The translations under genes and the position numbers were made by a program. The notes beneath the pieces were generated by a model. The model worked only from the letters and a program-made list of their open reading frames with translations. It made no database searches and was not told where the DNA came from. A stretch of DNA of 64,000 bases, from contig JAOTOM010004336.1 of assembly GCA_034440615.1 (NCBI GenBank), positions 203,486 to 267,485 on the forward strand. The letters are read 5' to 3'. Shown piece by piece: positions 1-10,131 of the stretch (its first letter is position 1; each line of letters opens with the position of its first letter). This DNA comes from Ashinkailepas kermadecensis. Lineage: Eukaryota > Arthropoda > Thecostraca > Neolepadidae.

Positions 1-1049
1 AGGAGGCGCCGAGTGCCGGCGCGCCATCGATCACATGGAGCGTATTGTGGTGGGAGCGGCCAGTGTGCCGACACTGTCGGAGCAGGCGGGCGCCGGCGCC
101 GTCGGCCGTGACCTGACACTGACCTTGGTCAGGCGGACGCCGGTGCTGCACTGCCGCGACCAGCACCGGCCGCGCGCGCGCGCCACCACCGTGCAGCGAC
201 GCGACCAGCAGGTGGGCACCGAGCTGAGCCTGGGCGGCAGCAGCCGGCGCTACTCGGCCCACTTCCGGCAGGACCGCGCTGTCGAGGTGACGCCCGAGCT
301 GATCCGGCAGGCGCTGCGGCAGATCATCCAGGCCAGTCGGCGTCGGGCGGCCGCGCAGCCTCCGCCGCCCCCGCCGCCCCCGCCGCCGCCGGCGCCGCTG
401 CCGTCCGGCAACACCGCCGACCTGGTGACCGAGTGGGGACTGCTGATGCCTTCCAGCGACCGCCACAACGTTGACATCTACCTCGGCCTGCCGGCGGCCG
501 GCGCCGAGCCGACCAGCGACGACGACCGCTCGCTGCTCAGCACGTGCCAGCTGACGCAGCCCAACTCAGTTGTCCGCACCACCGCGTCGGCAGCTCGCGC
601 CACGGCCGGCACGCCGCCGGCGCCGGGGTCAGGTCAGGCCGCCCGCGGGGGTAGGTCGTCCGTCGTGCGCGCTAGTGGCGGAGATGACGCGGCAGCGATG
701 CCGCCGGCAAATACGGCCCGCACCACCAAGCCCACGTCTGCCGCCAAGAAGGTGACCATCGGCGCGGGCCGGCCAGCGGAGAAGGCGCCGCGGCGTCGGG
801 CGGCTCGCCGCGCCAGCGACGTGGTCACGCAGGTCAGTCGGACGCGTGACCTTGACCCGCCGGCCGAGCCGGCTGCACCAGAGGACTCTGCTCCACCACT
901 GGCCAGTCAGTACCGGCAGCACGTGCGAGCGGCATTCCGAAGGCCGATCCTGCTACAGAAGACGGTGGCAGCGCTGCGACCGTCGACCAGCTCGACGTTA
1001 GGTCATCAAGCTGACCAAGTCTGCGGCCAATCATCCGATCACGGCTCGG
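1..1049 (+). CDS. Candidate exon of an unrecognised protein, open from the window edge
   Basis: A GC-rich frame is open from base 2 to beyond base 1049. The first Met is at 35, but the frame is also open upstream of it, so this is probably an internal or partial first exon. The product is rich in Ala, Arg, Ser and Pro. It has a run of about eleven Pro near residues 109-119, a plausible short helical stretch just before it, and an acidic patch about 40 residues after it; most of it looks disordered. I recognise no domain. A donor-like GGGTAAG follows base 1049 and leaves one base of a codon; the exon starting at 4256 needs exactly one base, so the two could be joined. That link is inference, with a one-in-three chance of phase agreement. 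The frame otherwise runs into a 48-bp minisatellite and stops at 1096. Confidence 0.45.
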
Positions 1050-1312
1050 GTAAGACCAGCTCACAAAGCACAGACCAATCATCCGATCACGGCTAGGGTG
1101 AGACCAGCTCACTAAGGACAGACCAATCATCCCACCAAGCTCGGATAAGACCAGCTCACTAAGGACAGACCAATCATCCGACCACGGCTCGGGTAAGACC
1201 AGCTCACTAAGCACAGACCAATCATCTGACCACGGCTCGGGTAAGACCAGATCACTTGGGACAGGTCGAACATCCGACCACGGTTCGGGTAAGACCTGCT
1301 CACTAACCCAGT
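1016..1312. repeat. 48-bp minisatellite, about six copies
   Basis: About six imperfect units of roughly 48 bp each contain ACCAATCATCC, CACGGCTCGG and GTAAGACCAGCTCACTAAG. Since 48 is a multiple of three, frames stay open as 16-residue repeats on the minus strand. Most units carry a consensus-like splice donor (GGGTAAGA or a one-base variant). A single stray unit lies at 2199-2246. Confidence 0.9.
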
Positions 1313-2140
1313 GAGCTGAGCTGTAACCCCGACCCCCCCCCCCCGGTCTCCGGGGGAGGTTGGGGGGGGGCGGGTCATTTTACGCCCCCCTCTATAGTTT
1401 TCCACAGATAGCGAAGAAGCGGCGTGAGGTAGCTCATCGTAATTGGGAATACCTTTTTTCCACATCAATTTAACATGTGGTGTGATTTTTTTGGTCAGGT
1501 CATCTACAGTCACCGAGTAATTAAATGTCAAATAAGGTCACCTCCAAGAACGTTCAACCAGTCGTCGCGCTTTAACAGATTAAGTGTTGTAATGAAACTT
1601 TCAGCGTTCGCCTATTTTTAGGGATGCTGCAAAGCGCACCAGAGGAATTTTCGGGATTTTTTCTTCTCGTTTTTGATGAATTATTGATTTTGTATATTTG
1701 CCCAATCAGGCTAAAATCGATGATTCTGGTTAAGGTTAGCACTTCTTTTTTTAACAGAAAGTTGACTTACAGCAACGTTTTCCATGCGCTCTATCAATTA
1801 GAAGAAGAAAACGTGAAATAAAATTGAAAACTCTAATTTTTTGTCATTCACCAAAACTTAAATGTTGCTTTTGAGTGGGCAAACATTGTGGAGCCATAAT
1901 CGATTTTGCCCTCCTTTTCTGATTCCCAATAATCTATGTTTTTAAAATCTACCCCAATATGAACTCCCCAAAACCCATAACATGACGTCAGTCGTGATCC
2001 CATAGCCCCCTAGTGATGTCACTTTTTGAGGTGAGACAATTTTGGGGTGGTTTCGGACCCTACTCGTCGATTGCTTTCCGATGACACCACTTTAATTATC
2101 GTTCAACGCTTAGTTTGGAGATTAGAGGGGGCTTATAATG
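1313..2140. other. No gene seen; AT-rich spacer with homopolymer C/G runs
   Basis: Runs of C and G at about 1332-1375 are followed by AT-rich DNA. Short open frames, for example 1624-1821, have no recognisable motif and are treated as chance. Confidence 0.5.
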
Positions 2141-2176
2141 ACCCCCCCCCGAGACGGGGTGTGAGGATCTGATCGG
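2141..2176 (+). repeat. Left arm of a long-range inverted repeat
   Basis: This stretch (poly-C, then GAGACGGGGTGTGAGGATCT and a few more bases) recurs as its reverse complement at 7428-7461 with two or three mismatches. The arms face inward and are about 5.3 kb apart. They could be the ends of an insertion or two copies of a dispersed repeat. Confidence 0.7.
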
Positions 2177-2198
2177 GAAGACTAGCGAGCTAAAGACA

Positions 2199-2246
2199 GA
2201 CCAATCATCCGACCACGGCTCGGGTAAGATCAACGCACTAAGGACA
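2199..2246. repeat. Isolated copy of the 48-bp minisatellite unit
   Basis: One full 48-bp unit matches the array at 1016-1312, including the GGGTAAGA donor-like core. It lies about 0.9 kb beyond the array and right beside the inverted-repeat arm at 2141-2176. Confidence 0.85.
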
Positions 2247-4255
2247 GGCGCTCCGTCGGTCCACATTTCTCAGGCACCGCCGGTATGTTCATTCTTGCTG
2301 CACAAAGTTTAAAAAGTCTGAGCCGATTACCAAACAAAAACTGAAATATTGGAAATAATTTTTTGCAATATATTACGGTGGCGATATCTTAATAACTCAA
2401 GGTGAAACATGCGGTAGTGGCATCGCTTGTGATAATGCAAGACTGTGCCATACATGACGTCACTGCCAGTGGTCAGTGAAGCACTTCCGTAAGATAGAAT
2501 CCATAGCAACATGTGTGTGATTTGTTTGTTGTCTTGTGATTCATACACTGGTCACGAAAAAAAGCAATCTTGCGTTTGAAGTTTTGTTAAAACTAAGTCA
2601 CGTCTAATGACAGTTGCTGTTTATATGCAGGTGTCTAACACAAAGACAATAAATGCGGTGCCCAATACTTACACGCAGGTGTGATGTTATTTATTTTAAA
2701 ACGTTAATGATGGAAAGCTATATGGAAGCAATTCCAATTATAAAATCGCCTCGTGGTAATATCTATATACAAATAACGTAGCACTATTTCAATTAAGAGA
2801 TGCTATGTTTATTGGTATCTATCAAGCGACATGTGTCTTCAGTTTCATCTTAAATTATGACCGTCTGTGTCGTTTCTAAAACAAAAGTGGGTGCCTAAGC
2901 GCGCTTCGTGTATCAAAATAGTTCCAATGTTCTTGCATACATATCATTGTAGATGCCTAATATGTGCAGTGTTACTCGCCGACACCCACATCAAAAGTAA
3001 CTGAGACCACATTCCTAACGAATAGATGCAGGTGACAGCGAGCTCAGAAGTGTGCCGATGGTGTAGCGGTCGCGTGTCATCTTCGTGCCGAATTTCGTCG
3101 GCACTGGGCGACATTTTCACCCATGTGGCTGATCGCCACCATCGATTAAACCAGCTCAGTGCTTTCCGAGAAGCACGCCCGGTTTGGCCTTCGAAACAGC
3201 CCGTTTATTGAACCTGGAGTGTCGGGAGTCGACCCTCGCGTCGTTATCGTTAGAGCCTGCCGGTGTTCGCCGTATAGTCGATCTGTGCACTACTGCGCCC
3301 AAGAATGGACGTCGCGCCAGCTGTTACTGCACTGTCGACTGGCCGAAAGGTGGCTACAGATTATCTCCCGCCATTTGGCGGCTGTTGCTCGTCGGTTGAA
3401 GGCGGTTTGTGGTCGATGGGTCTACGGTTACGAGTAGCGGGTTGAAATACTCAATTGCTCGTGAAATTACCATCAACCAGCCGATGTGGGACGCTGACAT
3501 GGACATTTAACACTCTCCAGTTCTCATTATATATCATCCAGGCTGAATTGTCCTGATGCCACCTTGTAAAGGCAGAGCGGATCTAAGTAATGGCGAACAT
3601 ACCTGCTACTATTGATGCCAAGCCACTTTGCACCTCAGGTTAGGAGGCCTTCGTGCATGGTTAGTGCATTGGTCGTCGTGGACTTGCTGGACGTGTCGTT
3701 CGACGCGAGACAGGATGTGGTGTAGTGTTGATGATATGTGCTTTCACCATCTGATGACTAGCCATGTCAAGTGAGCGATGACATTGAGTAGACTGCAACG
3801 TGGGGGTGCTGGAAAAAGCCTTATCCTTGTTTTTGTTTGAAATTGAGCGTGCCAATGCAATATGTGGGACGTGTTCCACCGTTTCGAATCTGGAGAACAT
3901 TAAAAGGCTTTACCGGGGTATATTGGGGAATGTATGTTTTTTATATTTCAAGATAATATTCGGCCCGTATCCGTCGTAGAGATAATCCACCCATAAAGGT
4001 ATATGTATCCTAATTTTAGAGATGCATTCCCAATACTCTGAAATTTCTTACATAAAGTGCGTCAATGTGGTAAATGTTAGCGTGATCTTTAAGTTAGCAA
4101 GAAACAAAAATGTTGGTGGATCACTTCACATATTCAACAAAAAATCCTCCAGTTATTCCGATGAGAAGCCTCATCGATTCGGGACGCTCGGACTGTATGT
4201 TGCCTGAACTCACGCATCCAAACCACTGCTAACTGCTAACCAAACCGGTTGTCAG
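2247..4255. other. No gene recognised
   Basis: Two kilobases of mixed AT-rich DNA. A slightly more GC-rich patch at 3020-3440 has short open frames on the plus strand without recognisable motifs. If the gene model is right, this is intron between the left-edge exon and the exon at 4256. Confidence 0.4.
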
Positions 4256-4466
4256 CAGCTGAAAACGATATAGATCAGAGCCTGCCTGGCGGGGAGCGGC
4301 CGGCAGTCGTGGTTACAAAGGTCGCCACCAGGGCGGCGGTATCGCCACCGGGCGACGATCCGGGTGCAGGGCTGGCAGTCGGCGCAGATGGTCCGGCCTC
4401 TGTGGAGTCTGCAGGTGTCAGAAGTAACAGCGTGCAGTTGTCGGCGACAGAAATCACGACCGAACC
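4256..4466 (+). CDS. Internal exon of an unrecognised gene (low-complexity region)
   Basis: The exon lies between an acceptor (TTGTCAG just before 4256) and a strong donor (CC|GTGAGT at 4467). The frame is open throughout and would hit a stop two bases after the donor, which supports real splicing. It encodes about 70 residues rich in Ala, Val, Gly, Ser and Thr with an acidic start (AENDID); no domain is recognised. It ends with two bases of a codon, and the next exon at 4860 begins with exactly the one base needed. Its own start needs one base from upstream, which the donor at 1050 would supply. It is probably a disordered linker in the same protein as the next two exons. Confidence 0.6.
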
Positions 4467-4514
4467 GTGAGTTCCTCGGCAAGCTCCGCAGCTGCTCTGG
4501 TCGAGCTGCCAGTG

Positions 4515-4610
4515 GTCAGAGGTGCATGTGCGTGTGCGTGTGCGTGTGCGTGTGCGTGTGCGTGTGCGTGTGCGTGTGCTGTGTGTGTGTGTGTGTGTAT
4601 GTGTATGCAT
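4515..4610. repeat. GCGTGT / TG microsatellite
   Basis: About a dozen GTGCGT hexamers followed by TG dinucleotides, within the intron between the exons at 4256-4466 and 4860-5084. Confidence 0.95.
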
Positions 4611-4859
4611 GTGTATACGCATGTATGTGCAATCAAGTAATGAAATAGCCTTACGTGCCCTCTGGCGATAATAATGTCGTAGTCCGAGTTGTTGTTCATG
4701 GCAGACGAGCACAGAGAGCCGCCCTATGTCACAACACTATGGCCTTGATGCAGAAGCACAGCCCCGATTCAGTTGCTTCGCCCAGTCACGTGTTTTCGTG
4801 CAATATTAGCGTACGAGCACATGAGACACGCTGTTGCTGATGTGTTCCCGCTGATACAG

Positions 4860-5084
4860 CGACAGTGGCGCCACCAGGGCCGGCCACAGTGTTGCCACAC
4901 CGCGGCGCGCCGAGTCGGCTAGGTATCTTCAGCTGCCCGACCTGCGACACACGCTGCGACCTCCGTCGCCGTCGCCCGAGGATGCGCCCGGCGACACCAG
5001 CCTCGAGTACGAGCGCCAGTGCTGGCACCTCTACCAGAAACTTAAGGCCAATGGCGTCAAGGTGTCCTACGACGTTATCAAAAG
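4860..5084 (+). CDS. Exon with a conserved-looking helical segment, gene unrecognised
   Basis: The acceptor CTGATACAG precedes 4860 and the donor AAAAG|GTGCG follows 5084. The 225-nt exon is open in the frame set by its neighbours. It encodes a Pro/Ser-rich stretch (RPPSPSPEDAPGD), then a dense hydrophilic helix-like block with LEYERQCWHLYQKLKANGVK and a following VSYDVIKR. The second half looks like a folded, conserved domain rather than linker, but I cannot name the family. It ends with two bases of an Arg codon, completed by the first base of the exon at 6551, which continues GMLSPTEYK. The agreement of phase on both sides makes this the best-supported exon of the gene. Confidence 0.7.
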
Positions 5085-6550
5085 GTGCGCCGGTCAGCCT
5101 CACACCTGATAAATCAATAAGCTGTAAGCCTAATAAGCTGACGGGTGTTCAATTATGAAAACCATCGCGGCGCAAGCATTGGTTGGGGTCAGAAGCAGAA
5201 GCAAACTCACTGACGGGGCTCGCCCACAGGGTCCACGATGAACTAGGAAAACATAAGGGGAGCAACTGGCATTAGGGACACTGCATGAGATGGAAATCAA
5301 CACCCATGCTGCAGTAAGCATTTCTGAAACAGCCGGAGATAGCAAAAGCCTCCCACGCCTTCACAGGCATGTGAGACAGTCTCTGCAAACGAGAGACGGT
5401 CAGTGTAAAGAACACATGAAAGTTGATAAAATGTACGGCTCACTGTTTGCATTGATAAATGAAGTAGATGACCGCAAAACAAGCGCATAAGCAAACGGGG
5501 TTAAGCGTTTTAGAAGCTTCGGATGTCATAGCTCGGCTTTTAAGTCTCTTGAGGCTCACCAAGTCTGAAGTCGCCACAAGTCCCATAACTTCGGGGTTTC
5601 GATGCAGGATTAAAAAGCTGAGGTCTGCAACTCGAGCGTTGTCAACCTCTGCAAACGAGGTTTCCAAAGTCGTATGCCTTTCATGGTGTAAGATAATTCA
5701 TGTGTGCTTTTATATCGACGATTAATGGTGCCACAAATGTAACATTCGGCAAGCTTCGGAAATCTATATCTACAATTTACAAAGTTGATTTCTCATATCA
5801 GTCTGAAAGCTCATTAGAGCATTAGCTGTGGTACATTGGAAATTATCTGGAATGTACAAAGTCCCAAAGAGAAATGATAACTAACCACGGATATATATAT
5901 ATCTGTCTATTGTACCTCAGCATCCACGTACTCAGTGCATACGCGGCTCAGTAAGCCACTGACTGTCGACTTGTTGTGGAACCGATTAGAGCAATGTTTA
6001 TTATCTGCGCTAGGCTTCCAAGCATTGTAGCAACCAATTCCACAGCCTCCCATCTTAAATCTGAAGCATGAGGCAGGATAGGGGAGGACAATGTATATTG
6101 TAATGACTCTCAGTAATATTCAGAATTGAGCAACCGACACGCGGTTACTACCATTTATAGCTCTTAGCGTTTTCGTGTAATTCGATATACCTTGGGTGAC
6201 TTAACTGGATTATATGTTGAAGTAAAAATCGGATCTCAATGCATTGTACGTGTAAGTTCAACATGTAAAAACAACTGTTGGTGCTTAGTCTCGTAGCACA
6301 TGCTGGGCAGGCTTTTTTGTAATTAGTTACCAGCGCTTGTCACATGCTTGACAGTTGCAGTACAATCATGCGTTGCAGCTATTGCACAAGCGCATTATGT
6401 TTCCGTAAAGGCAGCTTTCCGCTGCTCAATCAAAGCGAAATTCACCGTTCTCACGCATCCCATCACATTCTATGTTTTGCTATTTAAGTGTAAACGCATG
6501 AAGCAAACAAGTGGTTTCTCCATCCGGTTTCAAATGTTCCGTTTTTTTAG
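5085..6550 (+). other. Intron; no further gene seen
   Basis: An AT-rich intron runs between the GT at 5085 and the AG at 6549-6550, which is preceded by a T-rich tract. It contains a short AT dinucleotide run near 5891. No exon-like stretch was found. Confidence 0.55.
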
Positions 6551-6608
6551 AGGGATGCTCTCGCCGACCGAGTACAAGACGTGTTCGAAGCCGAAGCAGC
6601 CATCGTGA
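6551..6608 (+). CDS. Last exon of the unrecognised plus-strand gene
   Basis: A very good acceptor (eight T then AG) precedes 6551. The exon gives the last base of an Arg codon and 18 residues starting GMLSPTEYK, then a TGA at 6606-6608. With the previous exon the protein ends ...SYDVIKRGMLSPTEYK... plus a short basic tail. A conserved-looking 'RGML-P-EY' turn split exactly by an intron argues that both exons are real. The gene converges on the minus-strand EGF/mucin/lectin gene, whose last exon ends at 9971. Function unknown. Confidence 0.65.
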
Positions 6609-6654
6609 CCAGTATCGGGAGCAGACACGACGTTCGCAACATAGCCAGCATCGA

Positions 6655-6890
6655 TGTCGGCTCCCAGTAGGGCTGACGACTCCCAGTTGGGCTGACGGCT
6701 CCCAGCTGGGCTGACGGCTCCCAGCTGGGCTGACGGCTCACAGCTGGGCTGACAGCTACCAGCTGAGCTGACGTATCCCAGCTAAGCTGACGTCTCCCAG
6801 CTAAGCTGACGTCTCACAGCAAAGCTGACGTATCCCAGCTAAGCTGACGTCTCCCAGCTAAGCTGACGTCTCCCGCTTAGCTGGTGTCAG
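6655..6890. repeat. 19-20-bp tandem repeat downstream of the last exon
   Basis: About eleven units of GCTGACG(G/T)CTCCCAGCT(A/G)(A/G), with gradual drift from GGCTCCCAGCTGG to GTCTCCCAGCTAA along the array. It begins about 50 bp after the stop codon at 6608, so it may lie in the 3' UTR. Confidence 0.9.
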
Positions 6891-8035
6891 CCTAGCACGA
6901 ACGGGATGGAAGGACTTCACCAGAAGATGGCTGAAGGTCATGACTTCGGAAAATTTCGGAACTTTTTCCAAGCAGAAATACGTATGTTGTGGCTGCGATA
7001 TCCAATGACATGTTTATTGTGGTTGTATCTACACGTATAGTGTGGCTGTTATTGGTAAAGTCGTGGCTCCGAGCAGAAGCTCGGGATTCGATGCTTCGGT
7101 AATTATGCAAGAAAGATTTCGCAACTAATGATTCGCACAGGTTCCTATGTCATCAAGCTTGCATTCAAAGGTTTGTATTGTAGTCAGGCTATAAGCATAG
7201 TAATCGTCACATAAGGTTCTTCATCATAATTTTATTAGGCATAGTGTTCATAAGCATAGATTGTGTATTTCATAAGCTTTATAAGCTTATGAATATATAA
7301 GCATAAGCTTCATAGTTCATAAGCTTAGTCAGCAAAATATTCGTTGCCAATGTTTATCAGCAATACATCTCGTAAAAATCATGTTCGTTACTTAGAGTTC
7401 GCAACCTTAACCCCAGCTTAAAGTCTCGCCGGTCAGATCCTCACATCCCGTCTCGGGGGGGTATGGGGGGTAACCCTGGTTGGTTATATGGTTATAAACT
7501 TATGCTTGCGAACTGTTTGCTTGTGGACGTTTGCTCAGAAGGTACCTTTATATGCGTTATTTGCGAGCATTATCGTGATGAACAGTTGCCGATGCGAGTA
7601 CTCGACTTCTCGAACGTCACCCTACATGAACAGCGTGCTATGCAAACCTTCGTTCATGAGCAATTTTCCCATTGGAATAACAAACATTATGCATTTACTT
7701 TTTGTAAGAAACCTATCAATTATGCACGTTATTTGCCGCGAAATTTATGCTATGCGAATCCTGCAACGTATTAATATTTTGAGATATTAACGTTACACTA
7801 TACGAAATTATCCAATACGATTAATTGGGAAAGGTTCGGTTACGAATCTTGCCTTATGAACTTCCTTCTGGACCCAAGCAATGGCACAAATTCGGCTCAG
7901 AAGGCGAGTGTCTGTTCTACCTGTCCAATCAGGTATATCATGTGCGTCTTCAGAATCCCTCGCATTTCTTTTCGTAATTTCGCCCGGCGAGATTATCTGT
8001 TGGCTGCACTCTGGTAGGGAGCGGCACTAAGCTGT
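6891..8035. other. No gene recognised; contains the right inverted-repeat arm
   Basis: AT-rich DNA with clustered AAGCTT/ATAAGC motifs at 7190-7330. The right arm of the long inverted repeat is at 7428-7461. An open frame at 7463-7774 has no recognised motif and is not called. Confidence 0.45.
7428..7461 (-). repeat. Right arm of the long-range inverted repeat
   Basis: Reverse complement of 2141-2176 with two or three mismatches over about 32 bases, ending in a poly-G run that matches the poly-C of the left arm. Confidence 0.7.
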
Positions 8036-8083
8036 AGTGAAGAGAATTATCCGGAGAGGCCTCTTCGGCTAATTCTCTTCACT
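8036..8083. repeat. 48-nt near-perfect hairpin
   Basis: The arms AGTGAAGAGAATTA and TAATTCTCTTCACT enclose a second complementary core around AGAGGCCTCT. The whole stretch can fold with only a few mismatches and is followed by five T. It may be the tip of a small fold-back element; a bacterial-style terminator reading is not meaningful here. Confidence 0.8.
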
Positions 8084-8344
8084 TTTTCGGGAAAATCCCG
8101 CTGGCCTCTGTGACCCAGGAGTGCAGATGGGCTTCGAGCACAGTATGCATGTGATGCCGTAAAGGGAATGCACCACATTGCATTCGTTGAGCCTGGCGCC
8201 GAACATTAGGATAGAGGCCCGGCGCTTAGTGCACTGCCGGTAATTAATCCGCCTCTGTTCACTGTACGTGGGTAACGGATTGTGCAGTGGTTCGCAGGAT
8301 TCAAAGACGGCTTGGGCATGTCGTGAGCCCCGGGGCTAAAGGAC

Positions 8345-8530
8345 ATGGCCGGGGCCGCGGCAGCTCAGTTGGTAGAGCGTCAGACTCTTGATCGCAAGAT
8401 TGTGGGTTCGAATCTCACAACCGACGGAGTTTACCGAGTCCACCCGTGACCAATCCGCGTGAGAGGTTGGCGCCGTTATATGACCTAGCGGTTGAATGAG
8501 TCGTAAAAGAACGCAAGGTTCTTTAAAGGA
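8345..8530 (+). mobile_element. tRNA-derived SINE, copy 1
   Basis: The 5' part is a tRNA-like head with a box A (CAGCTCAGTTGGTAGAGC), an anticodon-loop-like GACTCTTGATC and a box B (GGTTCGAATCTC), closest in look to tRNA-Lys. It is followed by a non-tRNA body with ACCAATCCGCGTGAGAGGTT and a tail with CGTAAAAGAAC. The same body and tail occur in reverse at 32745-32890 and 58425-58600, so this is a dispersed SINE rather than a tRNA gene. The RNA polymerase III promoter boxes look intact. Confidence 0.88.
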
Positions 8531-9970
8531 CATGGCCGGCTAGGGTATATAGACGACCAGGGGACGTGCCCACCAGTTGGGTATGTGCGGTTGGTCGCAC
8601 GTTCTCAGCGGATAAGGCCCGGCGTGTCATCGACTGTCCAAAGGTTAGGTAGGTCGTTCGTAGAGACTAGAGCACCTACATGAGCCCTCGGAGCTAGTAC
8701 AATGAGCCCCATCGTAGCACTTATACTTTATACAGGCGAGAAACGCTGCCAATAATGGAGAGGTTAGCTATGAATGGTAGTGAAAGGCTTAAATATTTGT
8801 ACCACATGTCTTCAAAAAATAGAGCAATGGTCAGCCGATGTGTGTTCGTACACCTCTGAGGGGGAGCCAAATTGGGGACCAAGCAATTCATTAATTAATA
8901 AGGAGAGAGTGAATGGGACAAGCGAATGCGAGCGAATGAGAAGAATGAATGTGTGTTAGGTAGCTTTAAGGACCAGCGGAAGCAGCTTGCGACTCTACCT
9001 AGGCACCTATTTCGTGCAGTACGCTGCACAAAATTACACTACTATTAGCACCCAGAAAATTCCAACTGGGGGCAAGCCATTCAAACCACGGACAAATTCC
9101 ATACTCATTAACTTTCCAATACAATGTAATCATTCTAATTTAGCCAGTGACACTCACTTACCTATCTGTTGTTCCCAAAACTTTGACCTCGCACAACATA
9201 CAAATGCGTGTCACGGAGGGTAGTTCAAACAACACCAAGCTGGCTGGGGTTGGGGGAATGGGTGGTGGTGGAGTTGGTGGGGAACCAAACAACACCAACA
9301 CACTGGCACAAAAAGCAAATACAAGATTTATCTCAGTCTTTGTTAAGTTTGGGTTGGTTTAGATTCTCTTCCACACAACCCGAGAGATGCTCGCAACAAC
9401 AGCAGCAACCGCAGCAACGACGTCAGTAAACACAGCAATAATGATAGCGACAGCGATAATGCGCCCCAGTTCTGTCCTTGCCGATAATGTGCCCCAATTC
9501 TGCTGTCCTTGTATTGTCGATGGACCTGTTCAACGCCTCATTGCACGGCACGCGCACATGCACATTCACACACACACATACATTCTCATATACAGCGTTT
9601 TTGTCAGTCTTAGCCGGTCTCGAATTCCAGACCATCTGAACGCTACGTTTCGCGCAGAATATATCCAGTAAAATGCAGTCAACAGGAGAGGCGACGCCCG
9701 CAGGTGGCGCTGCCCGCACGATTGCTGCTGGCACATCTAGGAAGGTGACGACGACAAGACATCTTCTGCAGCTCGCCATGAAGCTGCCACCACACACAGA
9801 TCATCAGCACCGCAGAGGCACGGTAGGAAGGCTTTGAGCTGCGCCGGTCACACCCACCAGGGACGGCAGTTAGCACCAGCGGGAGCGCGGTTCTCGCAAA
9901 GTGCACGTGCAGCCACCAGAACACTGAGGTGCACTGAGGAAGTTCCGGCCGCAACTGGCGCACTCGCCGT
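8531..9970. other. Spacer downstream of the lectin gene; no gene recognised
   Basis: Mixed DNA with a G-rich patch at 9238-9290 and a short CA run near 9570. No exon signature was found. The part next to 9971 may be 3' UTR of the lectin gene. Confidence 0.45.
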
Positions 9971-10131
9971 TCACTGGATGATCTCGCAGAAGAACGCGTG
10001 GGCCTCACTGCAGTCGGCCGTCTGCCACACGCCTCCCGAGCTGAACATGCGCACACACTGCTGCCCATCCTGACTGAGCGGCTGGTTTTCACCCCACAGT
10101 CGAAGTTCCGACGTGTCGCCCAGGGCGGTGC
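9971..10131 (-). CDS. C-type lectin domain, third exon with C-terminus (EGF-mucin-CTLD protein)
   Basis: Read on the minus strand, the acceptor CTGCTGCAG precedes 10131 and the exon starts with two bases of a Gly codon. It encodes the C-terminal half of a C-type lectin fold: LWGENQP, then QQCVRM, VWQTADC and FFCE with the expected spacing of the three C-terminal conserved cysteines, then a stop at 9971-9973. The calcium/sugar motif position reads NQP, not EPN or QPD, and the usual WND is WQT, so classical calcium-dependent mannose or galactose binding is doubtful. The protein ends three residues after CE, with no transmembrane segment or anchor, so it is probably secreted. Phase matches the donor at 13222. 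Confidence 0.85.

Noticed and set aside
7463..7774. A 103-codon plus-strand frame with several Cys
   Set aside because: No recognisable motif, no splice or start support, and AT-rich surroundings.
8353..8425. Functional tRNA-Lys gene
   Set aside because: Body and tail sequences are shared with two other copies, and the acceptor stem does not pair well, so it is a SINE head.
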